From contig WUJK01000010.1 in assembly GCA_011317545.1 (NCBI GenBank), positions 1,674,001-1,738,000 of the forward strand: a stretch of DNA of 64,000 nt, in the 5' to 3' direction. Positions 1-13,487 of the stretch are shown here, one piece after another (within the stretch, counting starts at the first letter, position 1; each line of letters opens with the position of its first letter). A model generated the notes under the pieces. It searched no databases, was not told where the DNA came from, and worked only from the letters and a program-made list of their open reading frames with translations. Source of the stretch: Coniella vitis (Eukaryota; Ascomycota; Sordariomycetes; Diaporthales; Schizoparmaceae). A program made the position numbers and the translations under genes.

Positions 1-3000
1 ACTATTACCTTAGGGAAACTATAGAACCGCTAGTAATAGTATAAGAACCGCTTTATATATACTTCCGCGCTTATACTATATATAGCTTCGAGTATAATAG
101 CTTTCGTTAATCGGTCTATAATTACTATTAAGTAAGCTTCTCTTATATTATCCTTATAGGGGAGGTCGATTATAAAGTCTATAGATAACTTGCTTTATAC
201 CCGCTTAGGTATTAATAGGGGCTTAAGAAGGCTCTTCCTCTAATATCTCTATACCGTCTTATATTTATAAACGTTATAATTTTATATAAACCGCCGAATA
301 TTATAATATATACCTAGCTAAAAGTAGCCCCTTATTATTATCGTAATAGTAATATCCCTCTCTAAGTAGCTAGATAGGGTAGAATCGTAGATACTTTATA
401 TTAGTTTAGTATATAGGGGTTCTTAATCCGGTAATTAGAGCTATTCGTAGAACTTAAATAATCCTTTTTTATCGATCGAATATTCCGCTATAAATACCTT
501 AATAAGCTTACCTTCGGATATCCGTAAGTAAAAGGGAAAAAAGCGTTTACCTTTATAAATTATACTTATAAGCTAGGAGTATACCTTATTACGTAAGGTA
601 GCGTTATCCTATAGGCGTTAGAGCTCCTCTTATATAAAAACCTTATTATTTATTAGTAATAACTTATTACGTATTATAATTTAGCTTATCTCTATCGATA
701 GTAAAAGCTAGATTTACTTACTAATAAGGCGTTCGTTAGATATATTATATAGTATATCCTACTCCCTCCTCGAAAGGGCGTTTAGACGCTTACTAACTAC
801 TCCCGTATAGTAGATTAAGTAATATCGAAAATAAGCTATCGTCTCGGACTAACGGACCTACCTCTTAGTAAAACGCTATAATATTATAAAATATTCGAAG
901 TTCTTATAATCGGAGTAAATCGTAAATAATAGTATAATACCCCTAAGCTTTATATCCTATACTTTTAAGTAATTAATAATAACTAGTAGTTCCTTATTAT
1001 AAATCTTATAATTATACTCTATAGGGCTTAAGTAATACGAATAATATATTACCGGGCGGAGGATATTATATTTATCCCTTTAAGAGAGGTAACCGCTTAA
1101 CGAATAGCTAGAATAATCCGCTTTTAGTATTATCTCCTTATCCGGATCCTATTAAGCGAGTATAAGCTTATTAATAAAGAGATACTTTAGCTATTCGAAT
1201 ATAGCTTCTTCTTATTCCCCGAACCTAAATAAAACCCCCTTCTTAGTTAAGGCTAGAAGGGGCCCTACGATTTTAGAATAATTAGTAATAAACTAATAAT
1301 AAAAGTTTATAAATCCTAAGAAGCTATAGACTCCCTTAACTATCTTCGGAGCCTCTTAATTATATATAGTATATACCTTCTCGGGGTTTATATAAATCCC
1401 TACCCCCGCTTCGATAATAAAGCTTAGGTACTTCGTCTCGGTTACGCCGAATTCGTATTTAGCGATATCTAAATTTAAACCTATTACTTCGAGAGTATAT
1501 AATACTAGCTTTACCTTTACTCGGTAATCTTTAATTATACCGTCGGTATATATTAGAATATTATCGATATAAGCTAAATAGAAAATATCTAGGTAGGGGC
1601 GTAAAGCGTTATTAATATAGCGCTAGAATATCGCGGGAGCGCTTATAAGTCTAAATAGGGTTACTAGTTACTCGAAGAAGTCGTACCTTATATAAAAGGC
1701 GGTCTTCTACTCGTCTTCTTCCTTAATATAAAGCTTATAAAACGCTATTTATATATCGAGCTTAGTAAAATATTTAGCGTTTATAATATTAAATAAGGTC
1801 TCTTTAATAAAGGGGAGCGGGTAATAATTAGCTTTCGAAATAGCGTTAAGTATATAATAGTTTATATAAAAACGGAGGCTACCCCTTAGTTTCTTAATAA
1901 AGATTATAGGAGCTCCTATTAAAAAGCTATTAGCTCTAATATAACTTATATCGAATAGCTTAATAAGAGTCTTCCTTAGTATAATAAGTTCTTCTCTAGA
2001 TATCCTATATAATAGGCCCTATAGGGCGTTTATAATAAATCTATCTGCTTTCTTATATAGCCGAATCTTATAATCCGCTCCCTTTCTATATAATAGTAGC
2101 GCGGAAGCTATATCCTTATTAAAGAGGTTTCGGAACTTATAATATTCTAAGGGGAGTTTCTTATTAACCGAGGATTCTACTTTCGGTAATAAAGCCTTAA
2201 TAATATCGGCTATTATAATATTAAAAAACGCTACCTAAGTAATACTTAAGCGTTTTATACGCTAAACTTCGCTTTAGATAATAAAGGTATTAATAAACGT
2301 ATAATTAAAGTTCTTAAGGCTATATCCTTATTCCTAAACCTCTAATCCTCCTACTCGTTTAATACTTAAGCGGTACTTATAAGCTATATATATTACCCTC
2401 TCTCTTTCTACCTAAGGTTTTCCTAAAATAAGGTTATATTAAAGGCGGGGGATTATATAGGCCTAAATATAATATAAATACCCGTTTAAGTTTATATTAA
2501 AGTAGGTTATATAGCGGATAACGGGCTATTCGTATAATATTCTCTTCCTTAATAATTAATAAAGGGTTTTAAGCGGAATAGGTATATATAAAAGTCTTAA
2601 CTTATATATAAATATCTCGCTTATAGTAGAATAATAATTATAGCTAGAATTAATAAGTATTAGGATAAATAGAGTTAAATTATAGAATAAATCTATTATA
2701 AAATAGTTTTTATTTATCTAATGCTTTATTTCTTATAAGCTAAAGTCGAGATTTATAAGCTCTTATATATAACTTTATATAGGAGTAGCTAGTTTTCCTC
2801 TTATTCTTCGGTAGTCTTATTAAGGTTAATAAGGTTAATATCGGCGATATTAATTTCCATCTCCTATATAGCTCCTAAGCTAGTAAATAGGTATACGGGT
2901 AGAAAGGGGTAATAAGCGATTTTATAATTCGAATATCTATATCTATAATAAAATCCTTACTCTTTCCTATACTTAATCTCCGCCTAATTAACCTACCTTA

Positions 3001-5220
3001 TACGCTATTTATTAGCCTATAGAGTATTAATACTAGTTATAGCTATATCCCTATCGGGATCTATATAAAGGTTTTATAGTTTCTATCCGTTTCCTCCCGC
3101 TTATTAGGTTATTCTAAAGCGCTATATCGTAGCTCCGGATAAATAGCTTAAGGGCGAAATATAGCTATTATCTCGGATAGCGATATAGCTTTCTAGCTTA
3201 GCTAAGATACGGAACGCTTTCTTTACCTAATCGTTATATATCGACGGTATTTCTATATTAATAAGCTATATATATAATACGCTATTAATAACGCCCTTTA
3301 GGTATATTAACTTAGCTAAATCCGGCTATTTTATACTACCGGAGTTTATTAGTAACTTCTCCTATTAGGAGAAGAAGTTAGGGAAGGGTTAGCCTTTCTT
3401 CTAAGTAAAGCTCCGGAGCCTTTAAGAAATAACGATAGTATAATTCTTATTATAATATTAATAGCGGAGCTATTATAGGAATAAAGAGGGTTTCTAGAGG
3501 TTATACTCTCCTCCTATAATATAATAGCTCCTTACTATAATCTTTATATCTTCTTCTAGATACTTATAGATTTCTTAGAATTTATCTATATAATTCCCGA
3601 TAAAATAGGTATTTTAGACGAGTTTATACCTTATAGTATACTCCTAAGCTAAGAATTAAGTATATATACCTTTAAAGTTCGCTAGCTAAGAAAGGGGCTT
3701 ATATTTAGGTACGATTATACTCTCTAGGGCCTTATCTATATCGACGTCGGCGTTTTCTATATCTTAGGAGGTAGGGGTATAGGTATCTTCCGGTTTATTA
3801 GGTAATAGGTTAGGGTACTCGGCCGTTAGGTTACTAATACTTATTAATAGCTCCTATAATAATAGGCTATAGGATTATTCGATTTATATAAATCGTATTA
3901 TAAATACTTCTAAGTTTTATATATTATCTTCGCGCTATTATTATACTACTCCTTTAATAATATACCGCTACTCTTCTATTATTTAAATAACTATTTATTA
4001 TATAGTTATTATTATATTATTATTATCGTTATTCGCTTAGGTAAGGAGTTACCCGAATTACTCGTTATAAGGGTACGATATCCTAAGGCTATACGCTAAA
4101 TAAGTATATAAATACCGTTAGATATATAGGGTAGGTAGAAAAGAAGTTAGTTAAATATAAACGGGTATCGAGAGAGCGTTCGTAATCTCGATCTTAATTT
4201 CTATTATTAACTAACTTAAAGAGAGAAATAAGGGTAATATTTATATAGCGGTACGAGAGCTGCTCTTAAGTAGCTCTTACGTTTAAAATCTACCCATAGA
4301 TAGAGTTTTCTATAGGTCTACCGTCGATATAGGTCCTATTGCCGATAGTCTTTTATATAGCTTATAAGCTGCTCGGAAGACGCTCTTATTTAGCGCTTAT
4401 ATAATGCTAGTCTCTAGACGAGAAGGGAATATACTAACTAAGGCTTCGTGCCCTAGTATGCCGAAGCCGTGCATTTACCCGTGGGCTTATAATATTATAT
4501 TAGATAAGCGTATCCTTTTCGAATCGTATACCGGCTAGGATAACTTTATCGGGTTTAATAGTAAATTAAGCTATATTATATAGGAAGTATACCTTATAAT
4601 AGGTAAGGAACCCTTAAAGTATCTTTTAGTTACTATTATATATAATAGGTTTATCTATCTTATAGCTATTACCGGTATTTTAAATAATAAGCGCTAGGGG
4701 CGTAGTAGCTATAGCTTAGTATTATTCGAGCTATTAAGCCTATCTACGGATAGTACGATTCTACTACTCCTAATTCTACTAGAGTATAGCGAGTTATTAA
4801 GTAAGTTCGATTAATTAGTATATTATATCTTCCTAAGTTATAACCTAGCGATATCCTTCTCCTAAAGTAGACGGGGTAGGAGTTTAAGGAGCTATTACTA
4901 TACTTAATATTACCTAAGAGGTATATATAAACCGTCCTAAATAAGAGTTATAAAAATATAATAATTATTATTTAAATCCCTAATTCTGGAAGTACCTATA
5001 AGTTATATATTAGCAGGCGGGGAAGTATTACCTTTAAGTCTTCGTATATTATCGAGCAATATTAAGTATTATAAGTAATTAAGAGGGATTACCCTATTAT
5101 ATAAAATAATACTTAGATTTATAACTAAAGACTATAAGGAAACTATCTAATATTAAGCCGTAAACTCCTATCCTTATATTCTTCTATTATTTCCTATCTA
5201 TAGTAAGTATAGATCCTTAG
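1..5220 (-). mobile_element. RIP-degraded Ty3/Gypsy LTR retrotransposon relic, cut by the left window edge
   Basis: Read on the minus strand this is a Ty3/Gypsy pol gene. From about 1916 down to 1370 the reverse-transcriptase frame gives GAPIIFIKK, then LNAIS, YPLPF and YFTKLDI, then the catalytic box as YIDNILIYTDG (about 1540-1575), then LNLDIAKYEFGVTETKYL. At the left edge (about 1-110) an integrase core starting DRLTKAIILEA is legible. Order RT then integrase places the 5' end to the right; gag and any 5' LTR should lie in about 2.3-5.2 kb but I could not delimit them. Stops fall where Trp or Gln is expected (DE-stop-KTAF, FE-stop-LVT, F-stop-RYI), and the second Asp of YIDD is Asn. All are C-to-T or G-to-A changes. 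CpA and TpG are almost absent while CpG persists, the signature of RIP. No ATG-initiated frame survives because TpG loss removes start codons. The right boundary is approximate, set where CpA/TpG return. Confidence 0.88.
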
Positions 5221-8200
5221 ATCACCTGGAGCGATAGGAGCATTAGCTTATTTGGATTATTTGGATTATTATCGCTCTAACTATCTTAGTTATTAAGGTA
5301 ATCCATCCCTAACCCTGATTATGCCGCTCTATGTTCTTATATAAGAGATCCCCATCGGTCCGTTGAGGTTCCGATTTGCTGGCATATGGTTGCGCTGGCC
5401 TGTTCCTGTGACCTGCATGTTCATGGGTCATAACACAAGTGGTATGAACGGATTGCACATGTGCATATAGCATAAAGATAACGAGCAGTTTGGTAGACAA
5501 CTTTAATAGTAGTCATTTGAACCGGTATCTGAACGGACAATCTCCCACTGGATACCAGCCAGGGAATACGAGGATTGATATTGACCACAAAGCTTTGATA
5601 TCTCCTCGCTTGCAGTTTGGTGATAAAACTTATGGTTGTATCTTATGAGTACCTGCGCTCATCACACATCTGTTCTGCCCCAATAACCGGAATCACTAAC
5701 GTCGAATCTGAGAATGGAGAGCTAATTGGATTGTCGGCTCGTAAGGCCTTTGACTTCCAAATCAAGACTCGAAGGTGTCAAGGTTTCCGAACTGACCACT
5801 TGTTACGTACAAATCGGGTCACACGATATCCGCTTTCACTTTGTCTTATCAGATGGCTTTAAAGATGAGTTTGATGCCCAGTACCAAAGCTACAGGCTCG
5901 CACCGCGAGTGTACGTCGGTGAAGCAAACCCTCTTCGTGATATATACACTCGTCTACACCTGGGTATCCAGCCCTTCAATCCCAACAGGTAGACCTTCTA
6001 GACATCTTGTGTGGTTCCCAGGCTCAACACATATTGACACTCTGTTAGAGTTAGAACTCGCCCGAAAAACAAACCCACCAGTCAAAGCTCCAATTACCAA
6101 TCTGAGTTGTCGTCTAAGTTGTGTACGCAAAACCGTGTCCCGTACCGTTGGGGTATGTTGCACTTGGACAATGTAGCTCACTAAATCCAAAATGACTACA
6201 AACACGAGTCTACACATTTGTAACAAGGGGATTCTCAACCATAAGCCGTAGTCTAGAGCCCAAGTATAAGGAGACCATATTAGGACGTCCTTTAGTTTTA
6301 TTTCAAACCTGGCACATCTTGCATTTCCATTGCAGTGAATCTTCATTTTTATGATCTCAGAAGATGTCAATATATTACATGTCTTTGAAAACGAAGACAT
6401 TTCCCGACGGTGTATTCATCCATCCCATGTCTGATATATTAATCAACCAAGCTCCGGAAGGGCACGCGCTATAAGAACATGTTCCGGTGGAGTTACGAGA
6501 CAATCTCTCTGCGTTCTTTGATATATACTTGGATGATTTAATTCATGAGAAATCTCTTGATCCTTATGATTCCCGTTATCTGACTACGGTCTTCTTTTCG
6601 AATGATGCTTCACTGATTGAAGGGCCTAGTCTCTTCCACATAGCGAGTTAGAATGCTATTGCCTACTACACTCGGACACCTACACAGCGTGTGGTGAATA
6701 GCCAAGGGCCAAGGGGAACAGGAAGCAATGTCCTTGGATTCCTAGATATAGCTATTCTTCTTGGAGGGAAAGCTCCGGTAGAATCAGCACCAATACTAGA
6801 TATGACAGCTACTGAGGGGAGTAAATGTGACTATAGAGTGTAGGCAGAAGTATGGTGTGAGTGGTAAGGCATGAATGCTTCATACTCGCCCAAAGATACA
6901 AGCGCTCGAGATCCTACTGTGTTACACCCTGATTCTGGACAAGACGGGAGAAAATAGGAAGGCCAAAAGGTTGGAACAGCGGCACGCTGGGCACGATATT
7001 GCGAGAAGCAGGTGGTGAAAGAGGACAAACATCACAATTAGGAAAATAATGTTATGGAAGGCTCGACGGTAGGTCCACAAATTGACCAGTCAAGAACACC
7101 TACAAAGAAGAAAAGGGAAAAGTGGATATATACTCTATCGTAAGGGGTCTTCTCTGACCGACGAATGTGACATTGTTGCAAAAAATATCATTAGACATGT
7201 CTTACAAGACGCCCAGATAACGCGAGAATCGAGCATAGGACTAGCCACATTTCCACAAGTATTACATGAGCTATGCAACACTGTAGCCTGACAGTTTCCA
7301 CAAAACCAGTGATTGACCGCGATACTGCAATCTTGCATACGGGCATATAACTAATCCATTGGCTGGTGACGGTGGCAACGCGACCGAGAAACGGATTTTA
7401 TACCCAGGTATCTGCTTACTTGCTTGCTTTGTTTCTCAGGAAGTTTATGATATATAGCAGTCTCGGTTACTGTTTCTGGTGACTCTGTCTGCTTCCGTCT
7501 TTGCGACATTATCATCCTTTATACAAACTGTTCGCTCGAGAATGGAGCAGGAGGAAAAGCACTGGGCCGATATCGCGCCATTGGCGCCCCAACTTGAATT
7601 CTCTCCTCCCAAGGACGGACGAAGGTGGATACCACGACAATCACTCCTTTTGGCTCCATAGAAAGGATGGACCATGATGATAAAAGTACACAGTGATACA
7701 CTTTGGGCCAAGCCTGGGTTGGTATTGGAAGCGTGCGTAAGCCCAACACGGAAATATCGATCTCATGGATTATGGAGAATAATGTTACTCTCGTGTAATT
7801 CACTTGTCTAAAGTCCGTGGTTGAGTAACCAAATCGCTGCTATACTTCTATCCATATGAACAAACACCCTAACTTCCCTCTCGATGGCCATTCAGGATGC
7901 CGAATCATCATGTTACGGGGGAATGGAGTCAACGCAGACGGGAATTTATATGGCAGGGTCGCTGTGGGATAATATAAAAAAGAAACGATCACATCGAAAA
8001 TATAAAGAGAAGTGACTAAAGGCAAATCGTCTTCAACGCATCTTGATCCTAATGCCACGGAGCAGCTCATGATGATGGCGTGGGTTGAGGCGAAAGATCG
8101 ACAAAGCTGCGTCCAAGTCCTATTGACATCCTCTGCATCCCATCACTTGCGTGTGTCTCTTCGAGCTTTTACGTATCAATATCCCAAGCATGCCAAGGGG

Positions 8201-10323
8201 CACCTCATAAATGCCTGTCCAAGAACGGAGCAACAACTCCCCAGGCCTGGTGCACGCAGACCGAATCCTTACCGACCTACCTAAGAGATTCACTGTTCTG
8301 CAAGTTTAGGTACGTGATATTGTGCCACTAGTAGAATCGATGATCAAAGTGGAAGTCAAATAGCTTTTCTTTTTATCAACAAAGTGATATTCCGTGGATG
8401 CCAAGTGATGTTCTTCTTGCCGCCGGATATCGTTTGCACTTGATAGGCAAATATACCCACAGTATCATGATTTGCATAGTACACATTGGCGTCGTCGCGA
8501 GAAGTCAACAGCGGGTGTATGGAGGCATCGGTCCGGGATTCACGATCCCATGATTTACATATCGGCGTCGTCGCCAGAGCCGAACAAGCAGTGTAGGGTG
8601 TTATCAAACGGGGTCTCAAGAAGCGACACTGACGTACAGAACAAGACTGCCACGAGACATTTGACACTTGGCACCCCTGGAACCATGAGGCTTGTCGCTT
8701 GACTCAATCTCGTGCTGCTAGATCCATGCTACAAGCAAGCGAGACTGGGGACAGGACGCCGTCAATAAAATCTAGACTCTACCTAGAGTCCTGTCTGATA
8801 ATGAGGCTCATGTAGAACATATCCGGTGGCGCGCAATCACCCTGCCCACATCTCTGATATTCAGCATATCAAAGATAGCCAGGCTAGAGATGTCACCGAT
8901 ACTCGCTAGATACTCTGATAGATATCCAGCATCTGGTAACAAGACAGGTTCCCCATCGAGCTAGCACAACCAGAGATATACTCAACTTATAGTAGATACT
9001 CTGATAGTTATCAATCTGATACTAGTCCCCATCACTATGTACTTCCATATCGAGGATCCAACTGGCTCGGAGATCAACTTGATTGGGCAGTCAGTCTGCA
9101 GGGTTGGCCCGCCACCGCCATGCATGCATACCAACAAGAGATATGTCGCTTTGTGTGATCTTATAGCTGGGCCGCAGGGCACAGGACCGGCCCGTGTCCT
9201 TGCTTGCTATCATAGCCGCTCCTCCATTTTATGCTTTTGCTCTGCATTTCCATGGCTTATGGCTAAGCCAGCCATCACCTTGCTATCAACATCCATCGAT
9301 TCATGGGCATCTTATGTTGAGCGCAGTCTTGCCGTCTTGCAATGAGGATCTAGAAGTCGGCATGGAGGCTTGACTGTGGGGTCCTGAAGTTTAGTCTCGT
9401 CATCTGGGGCAGGCCACGAGCCTCGCCCGAGGAGTTGTTATTGTTTCTCAATGCCTCGAAGCCAGCCTTGCTGCATTATCCGCTATCAGGGCCAGGGCCG
9501 GCTGTGGACTCTGGATTGCCGGTCGAGTCAGTGCTCGGGTGGTCACGCGTACGGGCATTTTCCCGGTCTCCACCCCTTTGTCCAGCTCGGAGCCCTGTTT
9601 TGGCTTGACGAAATCTGGGGGAGGGCGGAGATCAATGTGATTCGCGGGGGGTTGTCAGTTTATCCATCATGAAGAAGCAAGCCAAAACAGAGTGGCGGCG
9701 TGTGGATAGTCTTGCTACATCGTACAGCCGAACCCTTCCTTTTGCGATTCCAGGGCTACGGGACCAGGGTGGATCTCCGTCTTCCGGGGTTTTCTGCTTA
9801 TCTTGGATTCTCGTGAGCGTGCCAATGTAACAGAGAGTAGTGCCAGGGGGCGGGGGGGAAGAGGGCACTTGTCAGGGCAGGGTCACTGGCAAAACAGACA
9901 TACCGTCAAAGAGCCAGGCCAATCATTCAGCTTGTGATTGTCATAGTAGAGGTCCCTGTACTACTAGATGTGCCATGTCGAGGACCGAACGGCTGCTTCG
10001 TCTTGCGAAACCCCACTCACACTTCAACAGACACACGCGCGTTTGCGAGCTTGCCCGTTTATCGGTCTACTTCAAGCCAGGCTAGCTTGTCTATCTTGTA
10101 ACTACACACTTGGCTCCCAGGCTTTAGAATTATACATACATATTGATGGCCTCTTGATTCCGGTTTTGATTCTGATTCCAGCACATCTCGACTCATCTTC
10201 CCCAGATCCTTTCCTATATCCTAATTTCTGTGACTCGACTTGATATTCGCTCCGCCCTGCAGTCAACTACTCTACAACTGTCTATAAGGACTTGTCGTTT
10301 TCATTTTGTCTTGTTTGTCCACC
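5221..10323. other. gene desert between the RIP relic and the first gene
   Basis: CpA and TpG return to normal here, so the stretch is not RIP-saturated. I find no convincing gene. Short open stretches exist (for example 5617-5992 and 6475-6651 on plus) but show no motif I recognise, no splice pattern, and stops in all frames. A small tandem TTTGGATTA pair lies near 5251-5270. A 15-base direct repeat TAGATACTCTGATAG occurs at 8907-8921 and 8993-9007. The right end should contain the promoter of the UNC93-like gene. Confidence 0.6.
8907..9007. repeat. 15-bp direct repeat pair, 86 bp apart
   Basis: TAGATACTCTGATAG occurs at 8907-8921 and again at 8993-9007, embedded in GATA-rich sequence. No function can be inferred. 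Confidence 0.6.
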
Positions 10324-12046
10324 ATGGACGCCTCACACGACAAAGTCGGGGCCGCCGACATGGACAAGTCGCAACGAGAGCCGGCCGTTTCAGTGGCTGA
10401 TTCGCAGGTGGCCACCGAGGTGATCGATGTGGATGCTTCCTACTTGACGAGCAGCAGAGCCACCAAGATATTCCGTGGGGTACTCTTCCAGATGATCATG
10501 TGCGTGTACAATATCTTGTGTTGCTCTCTGGGAGTTTCATGCTGGGCACGAGGCCGTCGGAGATGAATGTTGGAAAGAATCCTGTGTTGCTGACTGATTC
10601 CGTCGACAGGTTCGGTGCCATTTCGTTTGTTGGACCAGCAATGTCTGATGCCATATCGAACCTGGGAGGAGGAGGACTTTCATCACGTATGTGAATCAGA
10701 TATGCATTCGGCTGGGTTCGACACAGAGCGCCCTTGGTCCCCCATCCCAAAAGAAAGGAATATACGACACGTATATATATGTAGACTTTCCCGAGGAAGT
10801 CGTGGCTAATCTCGGCGTCTACACAGCATATCTCAGCAACCTCTCCAGCTCGCTCAACTACGCCGCTGGCTGTCTGGTGACACTCGTCGGCGGTCCTTTG
10901 ATCAACAAGATTGGCATCAAGTGGAGCTGCATGATCGCGTGCCTTGCCTTTCCCCTCCCTGGGTCGAGCTACTATGTCAATGCGCGGTACGGCGTCGAGT
11001 GGTACCTCCTCCTGGCCCAGATCATCAGCGGCCTGACGAGCGGCTTCCTGTACGTGGCGGAGACGACGGCCATGCTGTCCTACCCACACCAGGACGACCG
11101 CGGCCTGTACCTGGGCATCTGGTCGGCCATGCGCAGCAGCGGCAGTGTCATTGGCGGCGCCATCAACTTTGCGACCAACTACTCGAGCGCGAACAGCGGC
11201 GGCATTGCGTGGGCGACCTACCTCATCTTTGTCGGCTTCGAGTGCACGGGCGTCATCTGGGCGTTCCTGCTGTCGCCCACGCACCGGGTGCGCCGCAGAG
11301 ACGGCACGCGCGTCCCGTCGACGGGCACCGTGACGTGGCGCGATGAGTTCGTTGCGCTGTGGCGGCACGCGCAGCGCCCCAAGACGTGGCTCGTCTTCCT
11401 GCCGGCCTTCTACTCCTTCTTCTACGGCGGCACCATGGGCACGTACCTGTCGCTGCACTTTTCGGTGCGCGCGCGCGCGCTCTCGACGCTCATCGTGCCC
11501 ATCATCACCATCCTGATCGTCATGGCGTACGGCAAGCTGCTCGACACCAAGCGCTGGTCGCAGACGCACCGCGCCTGGCTGGCCTTTGCGCTCTGGGTGG
11601 TGCCGCAGGCGGCGTGCATGGTCTGGGTGGGCGTCGAGTACCACAAGTTCGGCACGGCCAGCGTCGCGCTCGACTACGTGACCGACGGCCGCCGCTGGGC
11701 CGAGGCCTACGTGCCGTACCTCATCCTCTTCACGACGGGCTACTGGACGCAGCTGTCGCTCTACTGGATCCTCGGCACCTTTTCGACCGACGTCAAGTCG
11801 AGCGCCCGCACCGGCGGCCTGTTCCGCGCCTTTGAGACGGCGGGCCAGGCCGTGTCGTACGCCATCAACTCGCACTATGGCAGCGACGTGCGCACGCCCT
11901 TCTACGTCAACTGTGCGGTGCTGGTGCTGGTGATCCCGTGCATGGTTGGGCTCATCCGCCTGGTGCCCGAACACCCGGCCGAGATTGACATTGATGCGGT
12001 CGAGATTCCGGCCAGTGACAGGAAGGTTGTCGAGGAGATGCAATGA
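10324..12046 (+). CDS. UNC93-like major facilitator superfamily transporter
   Basis: Model of three exons: 10324-10499, 10610-10686 and 10827-12046, giving 490 residues in continuous frame. Introns have GTGCGT..CAG and GTATGT..CAG borders. The spliced N-terminus is a charged tail of about 55 residues followed by FRGVLFQMIMFGAISFVGP, then GGGGLSSPYLSNLSSSLNYAAG. These are hallmarks of the fungal UNC93/DUF895 branch of the MFS. The rest alternates about ten hydrophobic segments with short basic loops, fitting a 11-12-helix plasma or vacuolar membrane protein. The tail ends in an acidic segment (EIDIDAVEIPASDRKVVEEMQ region). The substrate is not predictable; yeast and fungal members are mostly uncharacterised. 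The start sits in a good context (ACCATGG). A long minus-strand frame over the same DNA is a GC-codon shadow. Confidence 0.9.
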
Positions 12047-13350
12047 GTTGTTTGTGTGTATGTGTGTGTGTGTGTTATTCAGGAGGAATCTAAATGCTTG
12101 GACGAATACCTGCTGGGCTGCTACGATGCGTTTCTCTTTTGCTTCTTTTGCTTTCTTTGCTCGTCTCCTGTTTGTACTCTGACTCCTTTGCTTTACGCGG
12201 CAAGCGGCAATGACTATTATGTGATTCCATGTTGACGAAGCGGTGCTCAGTGCGAGCCTTTTGGTCCGTTCATTGCTCCTGGTGAATTCTGCGAGTACAT
12301 CCCGTGAGCATTATGTGACAGCGTCCTTATCAAACTACCAACTACCGCCAGCGAGCATCTTGTTTGGTAATTTCCCTGACTCTCCAGATGAATGCCAATG
12401 CTTTTCCCAGGTCAGGGCTGCGAGATATGCTTTTACGTAGTCACCTTTGCCGTTCCCAGTTCCGCCGACCGACATCCGCAAAGGCCCCCCCCCCATCCGG
12501 TAATCGCTCCGCTGCCTCTGTTTTATTAGCTGCTCTCTGCCCCCCAGCCTTGGTCAGAGCACACCCTTACTATGTAGGACCGGCAACGAGCCGGTTCCCA
12601 GATCCCTTGTTTATCTGGTTGTACATTGTGCAGGCTGGCCCGGCAGACGTGACCTGACCCACCGGCAAAACGACCGGCCACAACTCTCCCGACTTGTTGT
12701 ATGGCCCAAAAGAGACAGAGAGAGAGAGAGAGACAGAAAGATTCCCCAAGTCACCCCGTTGCTTACTCGTTGTGAGCCTACGCGTGGACCTCGAACTCAT
12801 TACGTACGTACATATATGGCTGTGCCAGAAGAAAACGCGGGAGCCCGCCATCTTTCCTCGAGGCCACTTCTACCAGACACAGCTGCATACTACTACTATG
12901 TATAGTATCAATCGTATACTATACTGCTTACTGAGTAACCCCCTGTATCTGTGGCCAGTGCCACGAAGCGGTCCGGCTGCCGGAGCGCATCCTGTAGAGC
13001 AACCTCGCAGTTGGTTTATTAGAGAGAACAGCAGTCCAATGCGAGCCACACAGGCTGGCTACTCCATAATCAACTCACTCCCATCAACCCATGAGGCCAT
13101 CATCGTCTCATTGCTAGACCCTGCCCCCAGCCGCGGGCAAAGTGACTATCCAGCGAGAATCCAGCAGCTGTCTGGATCGTTCGTCTGACTTGCACCTCAT
13201 CACCACATCGCCCCCCTGTGCCGGTGGCCGCCGACTGCTGATAGAGTTGATAATCGCGGACACCTGGTGGCGTCGTGAGTTTTATACCAGGCTGTTGGTT
13301 GCCGTTGTGCGCGCAGTATTTCTATATTCGAACATATACTCTCTCTCGCG

Positions 13351-13382
<32 letters not shown>

Positions 13383-13487
13383 AACCAGCCCAACCTCTTT
13401 TAATCCTTCTACGAGCATATTTGCAAGGCCCCCCCTCTCTTCAACAAGAGACACAGAACCCCGACCGAGACTATTCTCGCTGTAACC
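12047..13487. other. intergenic spacer with GA/CT microsatellites and a TACATAGTA-type site
   Basis: Holds the 3' end of the UNC93-like gene and the promoter of the FAD oxidoreductase. Visible features are a short TG run near 12059-12073, a nine-base C run near 12486, a GA tract near 12716-12732, one TACTATGTA at 12894-12902, and a pure CT tract near 13363-13382 about 105 bases before the next start codon. No gene is supported. Confidence 0.6.
13341..13382. repeat. CT-rich microsatellite upstream of the FAD oxidoreductase
   Basis: Interrupted CT/CG repeats pass into a pure CT run about 105 bases before the ATG at 13488. Pyrimidine tracts just upstream of starts are common in core promoters of filamentous fungi, so this may mark the transcription start region. 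Confidence 0.7.

Noticed and set aside
5617..6651. Overlapping open stretches that might be a decayed gene
   Set aside because: Frames shift repeatedly and no conserved motif could be recognised; not enough for a pseudogene call.
10496..12043. 515-codon minus-strand open frame opposite the UNC93-like gene
   Set aside because: It mirrors GC-rich codons of the transporter, is rich in Arg, His and Ala, and has no domain. The plus-strand reading gives a coherent membrane protein.
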